A DNA stretch of 64,000 nt. Origin: HLUCCA09 sp965277275. Lineage in GTDB: Bacteria > Pseudomonadota > Alphaproteobacteria > Rhodobacterales > Rhodobacteraceae. Where the stretch lies: NCBI GenBank assembly GCA_965277275.1, contig CBDICG010000002.1:248001-312000 (forward strand). Reading direction: 5' to 3'. The notes under the pieces were generated by a model. It did no database searches. It had not been told where the DNA came from and worked only from the letters and a program-made list of their open reading frames with translations. A program made the position numbers and the translations under genes. Shown here piece after piece: positions 17,216 to 26,552 of this stretch (its first letter is position 1; each line of letters opens with the position of its first letter).

Positions 17216-20201
17216 CCTGCTTCTCCCCTTTCGGATCATAGAACACCGGATCGACAATGCGCGCGCGATATTGCGTCCCGTCTGTCCCCGGGAAAGTCAG
17301 CACGTCTCCCATCCGATCCGGCCCGTTCTCAACCAGACCCATGGCGATCCCGCGCCCGAGTGTCGGCGAGTGGTAGGTCGAGGTGACGCGCCCAATCATC
17401 TTGCGCTGGCCAAGCGCGTTCTCACCGTCGGCAACGGCGTAGGCACCATCCGGCAAAACCGCCCCATCGACAGTTTCGAGCCCCACAAGCTTCCACCGTG
17501 CCGGATCGGTCATGTGGGTCCGTTCCTGAGCGCGCTTGCCGAGGAAATCCTCTTTCTTCTTCGAGATCGCCCAGTGCAGGCCAAGATCCTGCGGAATCAC
17601 CGTCCCGTCGGTCTCGTCGCCAATCATGATGAACCCCTTCTCGGCGCGCATGATATGCAGCGCCTCGGTGCCGTAGGGCATCGCGCCGAACTCGGCACCG
17701 GCGTCCATCAGCTTTTCCCACAGCTCGAGCGCCCGGTGCGCGGGAACGGCGATCTCGTAGGAGAGCTCCCCCGAGAACGAGATCCGGTAAGCGCGAACGG
17801 GGATCCCCGCCAGAACCCCATCGGCCCACCCCATGAACGGCAGCGCGTCCTTGCCAACGTCCATGCCGCCGAGCTTTTCGAGCACCTTCCGGGCGTTCGG
17901 ACCGACAACGCCGATCTGGCCATACTGCTCGGTGACGTTGAGTGTGTGGACCTTCCAGTCCCACCACTCGCATTGCAGCCAGTCTTCCATCCAGGCGTGG
18001 ATGCGATCGGCTCCGCCGGTCGTGGTGTGACAAAGCCAGGTGTCTTCATCGAGGCGCGCGACAACACCGTCGTCGCTGAGAAACCCGTTCTCGGAGCACA
18101 TCAGCCCGTAGCGGCAGCGCCCGATTTTGAGCTTCGACATGTTGTTGGTGTAGAGCATGTCGAGGAAGCGGCCCGCATCGGGGCCCTTCACGAGGATCTT
18201 GCCCAGCGTCGAGGCGTCGAGCAGGCCAAGCGCCTCGCGCGTGTTCTTCACCTCCCGCGCAACAGCCACCTTCACCGTCTCACCCTTGCGGAGGAACGTG
18301 TAGGGGCGGCGCCAATGACCCACCGGCTCCCAATGCGCGCCATGGGCTTCGTGCCATGCGTGCATCGGCGTACGACGGATGGGCTGGAACGTGTCACCCC
18401 GCGCCTCGCCCGCGATCGCCCCCATGGAGATGGGCGTGTAGGGCGGGCGGAACGTGGTGGTACCGACCCGCGGAATCTCTTCATTCAGCGCTTGAGAAAG
18501 AATTGCCAAACCATTTATATTGCTCAATTTTCCCTGATCCGTTGCCATGCCAAGGGTGGTGTACCGCTTGGTATGTTCGACGCTCTCGAAGCCCTCTCGG
18601 GCGGCGAGTTGAACGTCCGACACTTTGACATCGTTCTGGAAGTCGAGCCACATCTTCTCGCGTTTCGAGATGTCGGCGTTCGACGGCATGATCCAGATGG
18701 GCTCCATGGGTGCCTCGTCCGGCGCGCTCAACCGGGTCACGGGGGTGTCCTTTGGTGCGAATCCGGCCGCCTCGGCGGCGGCCCTGCCCTGGGCGGTACC
18801 ATCCCGGGCAGCGGCTTCGGCCAGCATCACGCCGTTGGCAGTCCCGGCACACCGAACGAAGGCCAGCCCATCGCGCCCCGTAGGCGGGAGTGCCGCATCG
18901 GGGTAGAAATGCGCGTGATCGTCCGACCAGAGCAACTTGCCGCCGCAATGGGACCACAGGTGCACAACGGGCGACCAGCCGCCCGACATCGCCACCGCAT
19001 CGCACCGGACAATTTCGAGCGTCTTGCCACGCGCCTGCTTGCCGATTTCGATGGCCTCGACCTTGGCGCGGCCTTTCACCTTTGTAATCGCGGCACCGGT
19101 TTCGACGCGGATCCCGGCGGCCCGAGCCTCTTCCATCAGCGCCCCGCCACCCTGTGCGCGCGCGTCGATGACCACGGGGACCGCAATTCCGTGGGCGTGG
19201 AGCGTTAGGGCCGTTCGGTAGGCGTCATCGTTGTTCGTGACCAGCGCAACGCGGCGGCCGGGGGTGACGGCGTAGTTCACCACATAGTCGCGCACCGCGG
19301 AGGCCAGCATGACGCCGGGCAGATCGTTGCCCGGGAACGACAGCGGCCGCTCGATCGCGCCCGTCGCGGTCACGACCTGCTTGGCGCGCACCTTCCAGAG
19401 GCGGTGGCGGGGGCCAGGCGCCTGCGGCGCGTGGTCGGTCAGCCGCTCATAGCACAGGATGTATCCGTGGTCGTAGACCCCGGCCCCCATGCAGCGGCTG
19501 CGCAACGTCACGTTCGGCATCGCTTCGAGCTCGGCGACAAGGGCATCGACCCGGGAGGTTCCGTCTTCGACGTCCACCGGCGTGCGACCGCCGAAATGGG
19601 CGGTCTGCTCTACGAGGAGGACCCGGGCTCCGGTGGCCCCCGCGGCCCGGGCCGCGTCGAGCCCCGCGACCCCACCGCCAATGATCAGCACATCGACATA
19701 AGCGTAGAAGTGCTCGTAGCGGTCCACGTCGCCTTCCTGAGGGGCTTTGCCTAGGCCCGCGGAGTGGCGGATGAAGGGCTCGAAGACGTGCTTCCAGAGC
19801 GGGCGCGGGTGGATGAACGTCTTGTAGTAGAACCCCGCCGGCAGGAAGCGCGCGATCAGTCCGTTGACGGCGCCGATATCCATCTCGAGCGACGGCCAGT
19901 GGTTCTGGCTGGTGGCTTGCAACCCGTCGAAGAGCTCGGTGGTGGTGGCACGCTGGTTGGGCTCATGGCTCGGGCCCGCGCCGAGATTGACGAGCGCATT
20001 CGGCTCCTCGGCGCCGGACGCCACGATCCCCCGCGGGCGGTGGTACTTGAAGGACCGGCCAACGACAGCCTGCCCCTTCGCCATCAGCGCGGAGGCGAGC
20101 GTATCCCCGGCAAATCCCGAGCCCTTCAGACCGTTGAAGGAAAAACGGCGCGGCTGATCACGGTCGATCAGGCGACCGCCGGTCGGCAGACGATACCTCA
20201 T
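17208..20201 (-). CDS. soxA: Sarcosine oxidase subunit alpha
   Basis: Large subunit (997 residues) of the enzyme that oxidatively demethylates sarcosine to glycine with transfer of the C1 unit to tetrahydrofolate. The N-terminal 90 residues form the ferredoxin-like part, followed by the NAD-binding motif IIGGGVAGLDAARA near residue 173, and a C-terminal aminomethyltransferase-like (GcvT) half that binds folate. It overlaps soxD by 4 bases (ATGA) and soxG by 8. The long frame on the opposite strand here is a codon-bias shadow. Confidence 0.97.
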   Translation of the reverse strand: MRYRLPTGGRLIDRDQPRRFSFNGLKGSGFAGDTLASALMAKGQAVVGRSFKYHRPRGIVASGAEEPNALVNLGAGPSHEPNQRATTTELFDGLQATSQNHWPSLEMDIGAVNGLIARFLPAGFYYKTFIHPRPLWKHVFEPFIRHSAGLGKAPQEGDVDRYEHFYAYVDVLIIGGGVAGLDAARAAGATGARVLLVEQTAHFGGRTPVDVEDGTSRVDALVAELEAMPNVTLRSRCMGAGVYDHGYILCYERLTDHAPQAPGPRHRLWKVRAKQVVTATGAIERPLSFPGNDLPGVMLASAVRDYVVNYAVTPGRRVALVTNNDDAYRTALTLHAHGIAVPVVIDARAQGGGALMEEARAAGIRVETGAAITKVKGRAKVEAIEIGKQARGKTLEIVRCDAVAMSGGWSPVVHLWSHCGGKLLWSDDHAHFYPDAALPPTGRDGLAFVRCAGTANGVMLAEAAARDGTAQGRAAAEAAGFAPKDTPVTRLSAPDEAPMEPIWIMPSNADISKREKMWLDFQNDVKVSDVQLAAREGFESVEHTKRYTTLGMATDQGKLSNINGLAILSQALNEEIPRVGTTTFRPPYTPISMGAIAGEARGDTFQPIRRTPMHAWHEAHGAHWEPVGHWRRPYTFLRKGETVKVAVAREVKNTREALGLLDASTLGKILVKGPDAGRFLDMLYTNNMSKLKIGRCRYGLMCSENGFLSDDGVVARLDEDTWLCHTTTGGADRIHAWMEDWLQCEWWDWKVHTLNVTEQYGQIGVVGPNARKVLEKLGGMDVGKDALPFMGWADGVLAGIPVRAYRISFSGELSYEIAVPAHRALELWEKLMDAGAEFGAMPYGTEALHIMRAEKGFIMIGDETDGTVIPQDLGLHWAISKKKEDFLGKRAQERTHMTDPARWKLVGLETVDGAVLPDGAYAVADGENALGQRKMIGRVTSTYHSPTLGRGIAMGLVENGPDRMGDVLTFPGTDGTQYRARIVDPVFYDPKGEKQDV

Positions 20202-20542
20202 TGGGCGTCCTCCCTTGCGGTGCGTTTTGCGGTGCTGCCGGGGCGGCGCGCCTCGATGGCGTCAAGGATGTCCTGTGGCGGCTCTTTCGTCTGGGCGGAG
20301 TAGGTGCCGAAGACCTCCAGCGTGACGGTGCACCGGGCGGCGAGGAACCACTTGCCGCAGCCGTTGGCATGGCGCCAGCGCTCCAGATGCACGCCCTTGG
20401 GGTTGTTACGCAGGAAGAGGTAGGCTTCGAAGTCCTCGTCCGAGCTATCGGGGCCATAGCGCTTCAGATGCGCTTCCCCACCGGGCGTGAGTTCGGTTTC
20501 GTCGGCATCGAGGCCGCAACAGGGGCATTGGAGCATCAGCAT
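20198..20542 (-). CDS. soxD: Sarcosine oxidase subunit delta
   Basis: Small zinc-binding subunit. CPCCG at the N-terminus, FLRNNPKGVHLERWRHANGCG in the middle and FLAARCTVTLEV are hallmark features. The length of 114 residues is usual. It overlaps soxA by 4 bases. In most sox loci soxB lies directly upstream, but here two opposite-strand genes intervene (20674-21243). Confidence 0.95.
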   Translation of the reverse strand: MLMLQCPCCGLDADETELTPGGEAHLKRYGPDSSDEDFEAYLFLRNNPKGVHLERWRHANGCGKWFLAARCTVTLEVFGTYSAQTKEPPQDILDAIEARRPGSTAKRTAREDAQ

Positions 20543-20596
20543 GGGGTGGGCGCCTCAAGGTTGGCCGGCGAGCGCTTGGCAGGCGCCCCGCCGGGA

Positions 20597-20619
20597 GAGG
20601 TATTTGGACCAAGATGAAG
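20597..20619 (+). repeat. Dispersed intergenic repeat copy
   Basis: Carries the core GTATTTGGACCAAGATGAA flanked by GAG and G. It is identical over 23 bases to the copy at 30461-30483. It lies between soxD and the small membrane-protein gene at 20674. Confidence 0.75.
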
Positions 20620-20673
20620 GGGGGCGGCGCGCCCCGATTGGACTTGCGCGCCGCCGGGCAGTAGGTTTGAGCG

Positions 20674-20877
20674 ATGCAACAGGTCTTTGAGTTTTTCTTT
20701 GCGGCGTGGCCCCTTGTCGTGGTGGCCGTGCTGGCATTCGTGATGATCCGGGCCGCGCGTGGGCCGAAGCCGCACGACGTGCGCTCTGGCGGCGACGAGA
20801 GCGAGGTGGAAGCGCATCGGGCGCGACGTAGGGGCGACGATTTCGGCTCTGATGGTGGGTCGGATGGTTCGGACTAG
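20674..20877 (+). CDS. Small single-pass membrane protein
   Basis: A 67-residue unrecognised protein: a hydrophobic segment at about residues 5-26 (FFFAAWPLVVVAVLAFVMI), then a basic/acidic tail ending in Gly-Ser-Asp repeats. Codon third positions are G/C-rich, like real genes here. The ribosome site is weak. It stands on the strand opposite to the sox genes, between soxD and soxB, and is followed 51 bases later by another small membrane protein of similar architecture. Confidence 0.5.
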   Translation: MQQVFEFFFAAWPLVVVAVLAFVMIRAARGPKPHDVRSGGDESEVEAHRARRRGDDFGSDGGSDGSD

Positions 20878-20928
20878 GCGGCCAGGCGATTTCGTCCGGA
20901 GCCTTGCCCGGGCCCGGCCGGCGCGGTG

Positions 20929-21243
20929 ATGCCGAACTGGCTGTGGGTTCTGCTGGCGACCGGCCTGATTTTCGGTGTGGTCGGCTGGCTTGTACGGGTC
21001 AGATCCGCGCGCGCTCTGAAGCTTCGTTCGCGTCACACCGAGGCGGGCGGCAGCAGCGCGCCGGTACTGCCGCCCGTCGAAGGAGAACTTCGCAAGAGCA
21101 AAGATACCGGGACGTCCGGCAATCCCCCTGAGCAGGGTTTCTGGGGCACGCTGTTTCATGGTGGTGGGCATTATGGCGGCGGCTTCGGTGACGGTGGCGC
21201 GGGCGGCGGCGGAGGGGATGGAGGCGGCGGAGGCGGCGGCTGA
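20929..21243 (+). CDS. Small membrane protein with glycine-rich tail
   Basis: A 104-residue protein with one N-terminal hydrophobic segment (WLWVLLATGLIFGVVGWLV), a polar middle, and a tail of nearly pure glycine from about residue 77 with His, Tyr, Phe and Asp. Glycine-rich tails of this type occur on many small bacterial membrane proteins of unknown role. The preceding GTG codon could also start it. It is convergent with soxB, with 29 bases between the stops. Confidence 0.5.
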   Translation: MPNWLWVLLATGLIFGVVGWLVRVRSARALKLRSRHTEAGGSSAPVLPPVEGELRKSKDTGTSGNPPEQGFWGTLFHGGGHYGGGFGDGGAGGGGGDGGGGGGG

Positions 21244-21272
21244 TCGGGCGCCGGCGGTGTGATCCGGCCCGT

Positions 21273-22517
21273 TCAGTGGGCGACCCCTGCAGCAACGGAT
21301 TCGTCGATGAACCGGCCTTCACGGAAGCGATCCAGAGAGAAGGCTGAAGCAAGCGGGGAGCCGCCCTTTGACATGAGCTCCGCCATGGCCCAGCCGGACC
21401 CGGGGATCGCCTTGAAACCACCTGTGCCCCAGCCGCAATTGATGAAGCAATTGCCAAGAGGGGTTCGGGAAATGATCGGTGAGCGGTCACCGGTCATGTC
21501 GACGATGCCGCCCCACTGGCGCAGCATCTTGAGGCGCGAGATGATCGGGAAGGTCTCGATCAGGGCGCGCACCGTTTCCTCGATATGGTGGAAGGACCCG
21601 CGCTGGGTGTAGTTGTTGTACCCGTCCGCGCCGCCGCCGATCACCATCTCGCCCTTGTCGGACTGGCTCATGTAGCCATGGACCGTGTTGGCCATAACAA
21701 CGACGTCCATGCAGGGTTTGATCGGTTCGGACACCAGCGCCTGCAGCGCCACGGATTCGATGGGCAGGCGGAAGCCCGCCATGTCCGCAAGATGTCCCGA
21801 ATGGCCGGCAACGACGATGCCGAGCTTGTCGCAGTCGATCGGACCCTTGCTCGTGTCGACGCCCATAACCTGTCCGTTGGAGGAGCGCACGCCGGTGACT
21901 TCGCACTTCTGGATGATGTCCATCCCCATGTCCGAGCAGGCACGGGCATAGCCCCACGCCACGGCATCGTGGCGAGCGGTGCCGCCGCGCGGTTGCCAGA
22001 GCGCGCCGAGGACGGGGTAGCGCGGCCCGTCGATGTTGATGATCGGGCAGAGCTGCTTGACCCGCTCGGGGCCGACATATTCCGTCTCCACCCCTTGCAG
22101 AACGTTGGCGTGGGCGGTGCGCTGATAGCCGCGTATCTCGTGCTCTGTCTGCGCGAGCATCATCACGCCGCGGGGCGAGAACATCAGGTTGTAGTTCAGA
22201 TCCTGGCTGAGGGTCTCGTAAAGGCTGCGGGCTTTCTCGTAGATCGCGGCGGACGGATCCTGCAGGTAGTTGGAGCGGATGATCGTGGTATTGCGGCCAG
22301 TGTTGCCGCCGCCGAGCCAGCCCTTTTCGATGACGGCTACGTTCGTGAGCCCGTGGTTCTTGCCGAGGTAGTACGCCGTCGCCAGCCCATGCCCGCCGGC
22401 ACCGACGATGATTGCATCGTAGCGCTTCTTGGGCTCCGGCGAGGCCCACGCGCGCTCCCAGCCCTGATGGTGACGGGTGGCTTCGCGTACGATGGCAGCG
22501 GCTGAGTAACGGCGCAT
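21273..22517 (-). CDS. soxB: Sarcosine oxidase subunit beta
   Basis: Flavin subunit (414 residues) where sarcosine is oxidised. The FAD motif is YDAIIVGAGGHGLATAYYL near residue 33, followed by GGGNTGRNTTIIRSNY. A conserved His in GGTARHDAVAWGYAR is the likely covalent FMN site. It is transcribed in the same direction as soxDAG but is separated from soxD by 730 bases holding two opposite-strand genes, so soxD probably needs its own promoter. Confidence 0.96.
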   Translation of the reverse strand: MRRYSAAAIVREATRHHQGWERAWASPEPKKRYDAIIVGAGGHGLATAYYLGKNHGLTNVAVIEKGWLGGGNTGRNTTIIRSNYLQDPSAAIYEKARSLYETLSQDLNYNLMFSPRGVMMLAQTEHEIRGYQRTAHANVLQGVETEYVGPERVKQLCPIINIDGPRYPVLGALWQPRGGTARHDAVAWGYARACSDMGMDIIQKCEVTGVRSSNGQVMGVDTSKGPIDCDKLGIVVAGHSGHLADMAGFRLPIESVALQALVSEPIKPCMDVVVMANTVHGYMSQSDKGEMVIGGGADGYNNYTQRGSFHHIEETVRALIETFPIISRLKMLRQWGGIVDMTGDRSPIISRTPLGNCFINCGWGTGGFKAIPGSGWAMAELMSKGGSPLASAFSLDRFREGRFIDESVAAGVAH

Positions 22518-22774
22518 ATGGTCGGCTCCCTGTCAGGGCACGGCAAGGCGAACCTTCCGCACGGCTCTTGTTCGTTTGCCCCGGACCAGCGACCAAGCCG
22601 CGCCTGCATGCGGCGTCCTCTGGACGGATTGCGACGCTCTGGAGGGCCGGTTCTGATCCGTCAGCGTCTATCGGGGTCGCTTCCCGGCCCGTTCGCCCCG
22701 CGCCGGATGTCGCGGGGGGTTTCAGAGAGGACGCGGCTCCCCTACATACTGTGCCGCGAACGCAGGGAGGCGCA

Positions 22775-24004
22775 ATGACATTCTGGATCGTTTCTGCCGG
22801 GCTGGCCCTAGCCGTGGCAGGCCTTATTGCGCTGTCGCTCCTTCGGGCGCGCCGGGCGGAAGTGGAGATGGATCGTTTCGACATCCAGATCTACCGCGAC
22901 CAGCTGAGCACCGTCGACAAGGACCTCGCGCGTGGCATCGTGACAGGGGATGAAGCCGAGCGCCTTCGAACCGAGATCAAGCGCCGTATCCTAGAGGCGG
23001 ATCGCGCACAGAGCATGGCACGCCCGCCCGAGGGCGCCCCCCGCGGGGCGACCGTGGCCATGGCGATGGTTTCGGGCGTGATCATGGTGGGGGGATCGAT
23101 CGCGCTCTATCAGGGGCTTGGCGCGCCGGGCTATCCCGACCTGCCGCTGGCTGACCGGATCGAGGCCGCCGAGATGGCGCGTATCAACCGCCCCAGCCAG
23201 GCGGACGCGGAAGCGTCGGTGCCGCCCCTGCCCCCGTCGGACGCCACGGCCGAGTTCCTGACGCTGATGGACCAGTTGCGCGCGGCTGTCGCCGAACGGC
23301 CGGACGATCTGCAAGGGCAAGTCTTGCTGGCACGCAATGAGGCGGTACTCGGCAATTTCGCGGCAGCGCATGCGGCGCAATCCCAGGTGATCGAGATCAA
23401 GGGTGACGAGTCCGAGGGGAGGGATTTCGCCGACTACGGCGACCTTCTCGTACTGGCTGCCGGGGGCTACGTCTCGCCCGAGGCGGAGCGCGCGTTCGAG
23501 GCCGCGCTGGCGCGCGATCCCGGCAATGGCGCTGCGCGGTACTACATCGGCGCAATGCATTTGCAGACCGGGCGGCCGGACCTTGCGTTCAACATCTGGG
23601 AAGCACAGCTGCGGCAGGGGCCGCAGGAAGCGCCGTGGATCGAGCCGATCCGCGCCCAGATCGGCATGGCCGCCTCGCGCGCGGGCGTTGATTACGCCCT
23701 GCCGCCGGTGGCGCCCGCCAGCCCGCTTGCGGGCCCCACGGCCGACGCGGTCGCTGCTGCGCAAGACATGACGCCGCTCGAGCGGATGGAGATGATCGAA
23801 GGGATGGTCTCGGGCCTGTCGGAACGGCTTGCCACGGACGGCGGGCCACCCGAGGAATGGGCGCGCCTGATCCGAGCCTACGGGGTGCTGGGCCGGCGGG
23901 AGGCTGCAGCCGCAATCTGGGAAGAGGCACAGGCCGTCTTCGATGACGAGGTTTTGATCATTCCGATCCTGCGCGCTGCGCGAGACGCCGGGGTTGCACA
24001 GTGA
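22775..24004 (+). CDS. ccmI: Cytochrome c maturation protein CcmI
   Basis: Part of the haem lyase complex that presents apocytochrome c. It has an N-terminal membrane helix (MTFWIVSAGLALAVAGLIAL), a coiled coil with the family pattern YRDQLSTVDKDLARG, a second helix (MAMVSGVIMVGGSIALY) and a periplasmic TPR domain of about 300 residues. The length is 409 residues. The start follows a perfect GGGAGG site; the open frame upstream has no matching character. Confidence 0.92.
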   Translation: MTFWIVSAGLALAVAGLIALSLLRARRAEVEMDRFDIQIYRDQLSTVDKDLARGIVTGDEAERLRTEIKRRILEADRAQSMARPPEGAPRGATVAMAMVSGVIMVGGSIALYQGLGAPGYPDLPLADRIEAAEMARINRPSQADAEASVPPLPPSDATAEFLTLMDQLRAAVAERPDDLQGQVLLARNEAVLGNFAAAHAAQSQVIEIKGDESEGRDFADYGDLLVLAAGGYVSPEAERAFEAALARDPGNGAARYYIGAMHLQTGRPDLAFNIWEAQLRQGPQEAPWIEPIRAQIGMAASRAGVDYALPPVAPASPLAGPTADAVAAAQDMTPLERMEMIEGMVSGLSERLATDGGPPEEWARLIRAYGVLGRREAAAAIWEEAQAVFDDEVLIIPILRAARDAGVAQ

Positions 24005-24089
24005 GCCCGGCGACAGGCGCGCACGGCTGGCCGATTGAACCCTCGCGAATGCGCGTTTCGGGGCGCCGCCGGAATGGGCTCCCGGGGTC

Positions 24090-24578
24090 ATGATCCACGA
24101 CTCGATCGAGGGCTTTCTGGCCGCATTGCCGACGCGCCGGGCCGTTGGCGGCCTCGATCTGGGAACGAAGACCATCGGGATCGCCGTATCCGATACGCTC
24201 CTCTCGACAGCAACGCCGGTGCAGACCGTACGGCGCACCAAGTTCTCGGTGGACGCGGCGCAACTGCTCGACGTGCTCGCCACGCGGGACGCCGCGGGCA
24301 TCGTGCTCGGTCTGCCGCGCAACATGGACGGGTCAGAAGGACCGCGCGCGCAATCGTCCCGCGCGTTTGCTCGCAATCTCTCCGCTCTGACCGATCTCCC
24401 CCTTGTGTTCTGGGATGAGCGACTGAGCACTGTCGCGGCCGAGCGCGCCCTGCTAGAGGCGGATACGAGTCGCGCCCGGCGTGCCGAGGTCATCGACCAC
24501 GTTGCAGCGGCCTACATCCTTCAAGGGGCGCTCGACCGAATGACCCATTTGCGACGCGAGGAGGCTTCCCCCAAATGA
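24090..24578 (+). CDS. ruvX: Putative pre-16S rRNA nuclease / RuvX-YqgF
   Basis: RNase H-fold nuclease implicated in 16S rRNA 5' maturation. The protein has 162 residues, with the catalytic-type strand GGLDLGTKTIGIAVSD at residue 20, the family motif VLGLPRNMDGSEG and WDERLSTVAAE, and AEVIDHVAAAYILQ at the C-terminus. It overlaps the next gene by 4 bases (ATGA). Confidence 0.95.
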   Translation: MIHDSIEGFLAALPTRRAVGGLDLGTKTIGIAVSDTLLSTATPVQTVRRTKFSVDAAQLLDVLATRDAAGIVLGLPRNMDGSEGPRAQSSRAFARNLSALTDLPLVFWDERLSTVAAERALLEADTSRARRAEVIDHVAAAYILQGALDRMTHLRREEASPK

Positions 24579-24826
24579 ACGACATCGTGTGGCGGCGCGA
24601 CGAGCCGGAAAGCCCCTGCATCAATATCTGCCAGATCCACCCCACGGAGCGGATTTGCATCGGTTGTTTCCGGTCGATCCAGGAGATTGGGGCCTGGTCG
24701 GTCATGAGCAACGACGAACGCCGCGAAGTGATGAAGGAACTGCCGGATCGCGCAAAGCGATTGCCGCAGCGGCGCGGCGGTCGGCGGGCACGCCTGCGCC
24801 GGGAAGATCCGCCGCCGCAGCTCTGA
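24575..24826 (+). CDS. DUF1289-domain protein
   Basis: A small 83-residue protein of unknown role. Four cysteines in the DUF1289 pattern (ESPCINICQIHPTERICIGCFRS) suggest a metal site, followed by a helical stretch and a basic Arg-rich tail. Start codon overlaps the ruvX stop, so the two are co-translated. Confidence 0.9.
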   Translation: MNDIVWRRDEPESPCINICQIHPTERICIGCFRSIQEIGAWSVMSNDERREVMKELPDRAKRLPQRRGGRRARLRREDPPPQL

Positions 24827-24927
24827 GGCGCGACGCGTCGAAGCGCGCTCCACGCACAGCGCGCAAGGCGCCCCGAGCAACCCACGCGGAGCCTTCGGCT
24901 TCGAATTTCTTGTCAGGAAAACAGCAG

Positions 24928-25004
24928 TGGCGCGGTTGACGGGGCTCGAACCCGCGACCCCCGGCGTGACAGGCCGGTACTCTAACCAACTGAGCTACAA
25001 CCGC
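24928..25004 (-). tRNA. tRNA-Asp (GTC)
   Basis: A full cloverleaf of 77 bases including an encoded CCA. The acceptor stem is GCGGTTG / CAACCGC, the D-arm contains AGCTCAGTTGGTTAGAGT, the anticodon loop is CTGTCAC with anticodon GTC (24968-24970), and the T-loop is GGTTCGAGCCC. All stems pair. Confidence 0.97.
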
Positions 25005-25158
25005 CCGCTGCTCGCCTTCGAGGACAAAGCCCCTTCTGGCGTGGAGGGCGTTCTAGGCTGCGCGCCGGACCCCGTCAAGCGGCCAATTCACGTTCGGCCG
25101 ACAAATCTTTGGCGCGGCTCCCTGTGCCCCTCCTGGTCCGCGTAAGCCAGCTGTCAGC

Positions 25159-26256
25159 TCAGAGACGACGCTGCGTGTGGGCGCTGGCCAACGGGGCCGA
25201 ACGGCGCCGTTCGCGCAGGAAAACGTAGAGCCCTGCCCCCATGATAAGCACTATCCCGATCGCTGTCCGCGCGCCGGGCACCTCGCCCCAGATCATCCAC
25301 CCCCAGAGCACCGCGAGCGGCAGCGATGTGTACTCGTAGCTCGCAACAGTCGCCGCATTTCCGATCCGATAGGCTTGGCTCAGGAGGTACCCTATCCCGC
25401 CGCCCATCACTCCGATCAGGATAAAGAACGGGAGATCCTCTGGCGTTGGCCAGACCCATGCCCGCAAAAGGAACTCCAGTGCAGGATTGTCCGTGCTGTC
25501 GGCATACCGCCCGTCCCCGACGGCGACGAAGAATGTCGCCGACACCATGAGGAACATCCCCTGGATGTAGATCGCCATCGCCGATGCGCGGCTCTTGACG
25601 CCGAGCTTGCGCGTGAGCACCTGCATCCCCGCGTAGCAAACCGCCGCAAGAAGCGGCAGCAGCAGCGCCCAGATCGGAGCCGCGTCGCGCGCCGCCGCGC
25701 CGGCCGACGGGTTGAGCATCACCAAGACGCCCCCAAAGCCGATCAAGATCGCCACAATCCGGTGGATACCCACGCGTTCGCCAAGAATGGGAATGCCCAA
25801 CACGGTGATCAGCAACGGCGCGATGAAGAACAGAGCCGTCGCCTTTGCGAGAGGCAGGACGGCAAGCCCAGAGAAAAAGAGCATGTTCGCCGACACGATG
25901 AGAGCCGCGCGCAAGGCGTGCAAACCCGGGGCGCTGGTCCGCAGGAGCGCCGGGCCGCCCTCAGCCCACAAGAAGGCGAAAGAAAAAAGCAGGGCGATGG
26001 CGGACCGGAAGAACACCATCTGATGGAGGGGGTAGTCGCCGGACAGGAACTTTATCGTGGCATCGTTGATGGAGATCGCGACCATACCAGCGATGATGAA
26101 GGCGATGGCGCGGGCTGAGTTTCCGCCCGAGGAAGGGTCCGCGGTCGGATCCTGCTCGTCGCCGGGAGAACGCTTCTGCGTTTCTGGCCCAGCACCCGAA
26201 CGGTTGCCGGGATCGGTTGTGTGCCGCTGGGGTGAGGGGTCTCCCCTGTCTTGCAT
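25159..26256 (-). CDS. DMT-family (EamA) transporter
   Basis: An inner-membrane protein with about ten hydrophobic segments in two homologous halves, each ending in an EamA-type repeat (GMVAISINDATIKFLSGDYP; IAILIGFGGVLVML). Substrate unknown. The frame from 26256 encodes 47 hydrophilic residues before the first helix, unusual for the family; the ribosome site there is too close to the ATG, so a later start is possible. Confidence 0.85.
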   Translation of the reverse strand: MQDRGDPSPQRHTTDPGNRSGAGPETQKRSPGDEQDPTADPSSGGNSARAIAFIIAGMVAISINDATIKFLSGDYPLHQMVFFRSAIALLFSFAFLWAEGGPALLRTSAPGLHALRAALIVSANMLFFSGLAVLPLAKATALFFIAPLLITVLGIPILGERVGIHRIVAILIGFGGVLVMLNPSAGAAARDAAPIWALLLPLLAAVCYAGMQVLTRKLGVKSRASAMAIYIQGMFLMVSATFFVAVGDGRYADSTDNPALEFLLRAWVWPTPEDLPFFILIGVMGGGIGYLLSQAYRIGNAATVASYEYTSLPLAVLWGWMIWGEVPGARTAIGIVLIMGAGLYVFLRERRRSAPLASAHTQRRL

Positions 26257-26485
26257 CGCTCCGTGCGCCTAGAGTATCGAGCCTTTCCCTAGCGACAAAC
26301 ACCCGGGTGCACCAGTGACCGCACATCGCGGCGGTTTGTGCAAATGCCGGATGATCCACCAGATGCCAGGGAGGCTTGGCGATAAGCTGTCCCGCGCAGG
26401 CGCGGCCCAACGGCCAAGCCGACGTGGCTCGGGCCAAACTCGGGTTGATGTGCACACACAGTCGGCAGTTTAAGGGTCGGCTCAT
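26257..26485 (-). CDS. Possible small Cys-rich protein, 3' end unclear
   Basis: From an ATG at 26485 with a strong GGAGG site 5 bases upstream, the frame reads MSRPLNCRLCVHINPSL and continues with two Cys pairs (CRLC and CGHWC) that could bind metal. The frame then runs on without a stop into the DMT gene (to 25961) in another phase. Either the ORF truly overlaps, a frameshift has removed its end, or it is not a gene. No family recognised. Coordinates give only the part not overlapping the transporter. Confidence 0.28.
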
Positions 26486-26552
26486 GCTTACCTCCACCCG
26501 CGCCACCACGCGATTTCAAATGGCGCCCTCCATTCCTCGTGTTGGCGCGCCC

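Noticed and set aside
17127..19208. Long open frame opposite soxA
   Set aside because: It is antisense to a clear gene, has no family motifs and no ribosome site; G/C-rich third positions keep such frames open.
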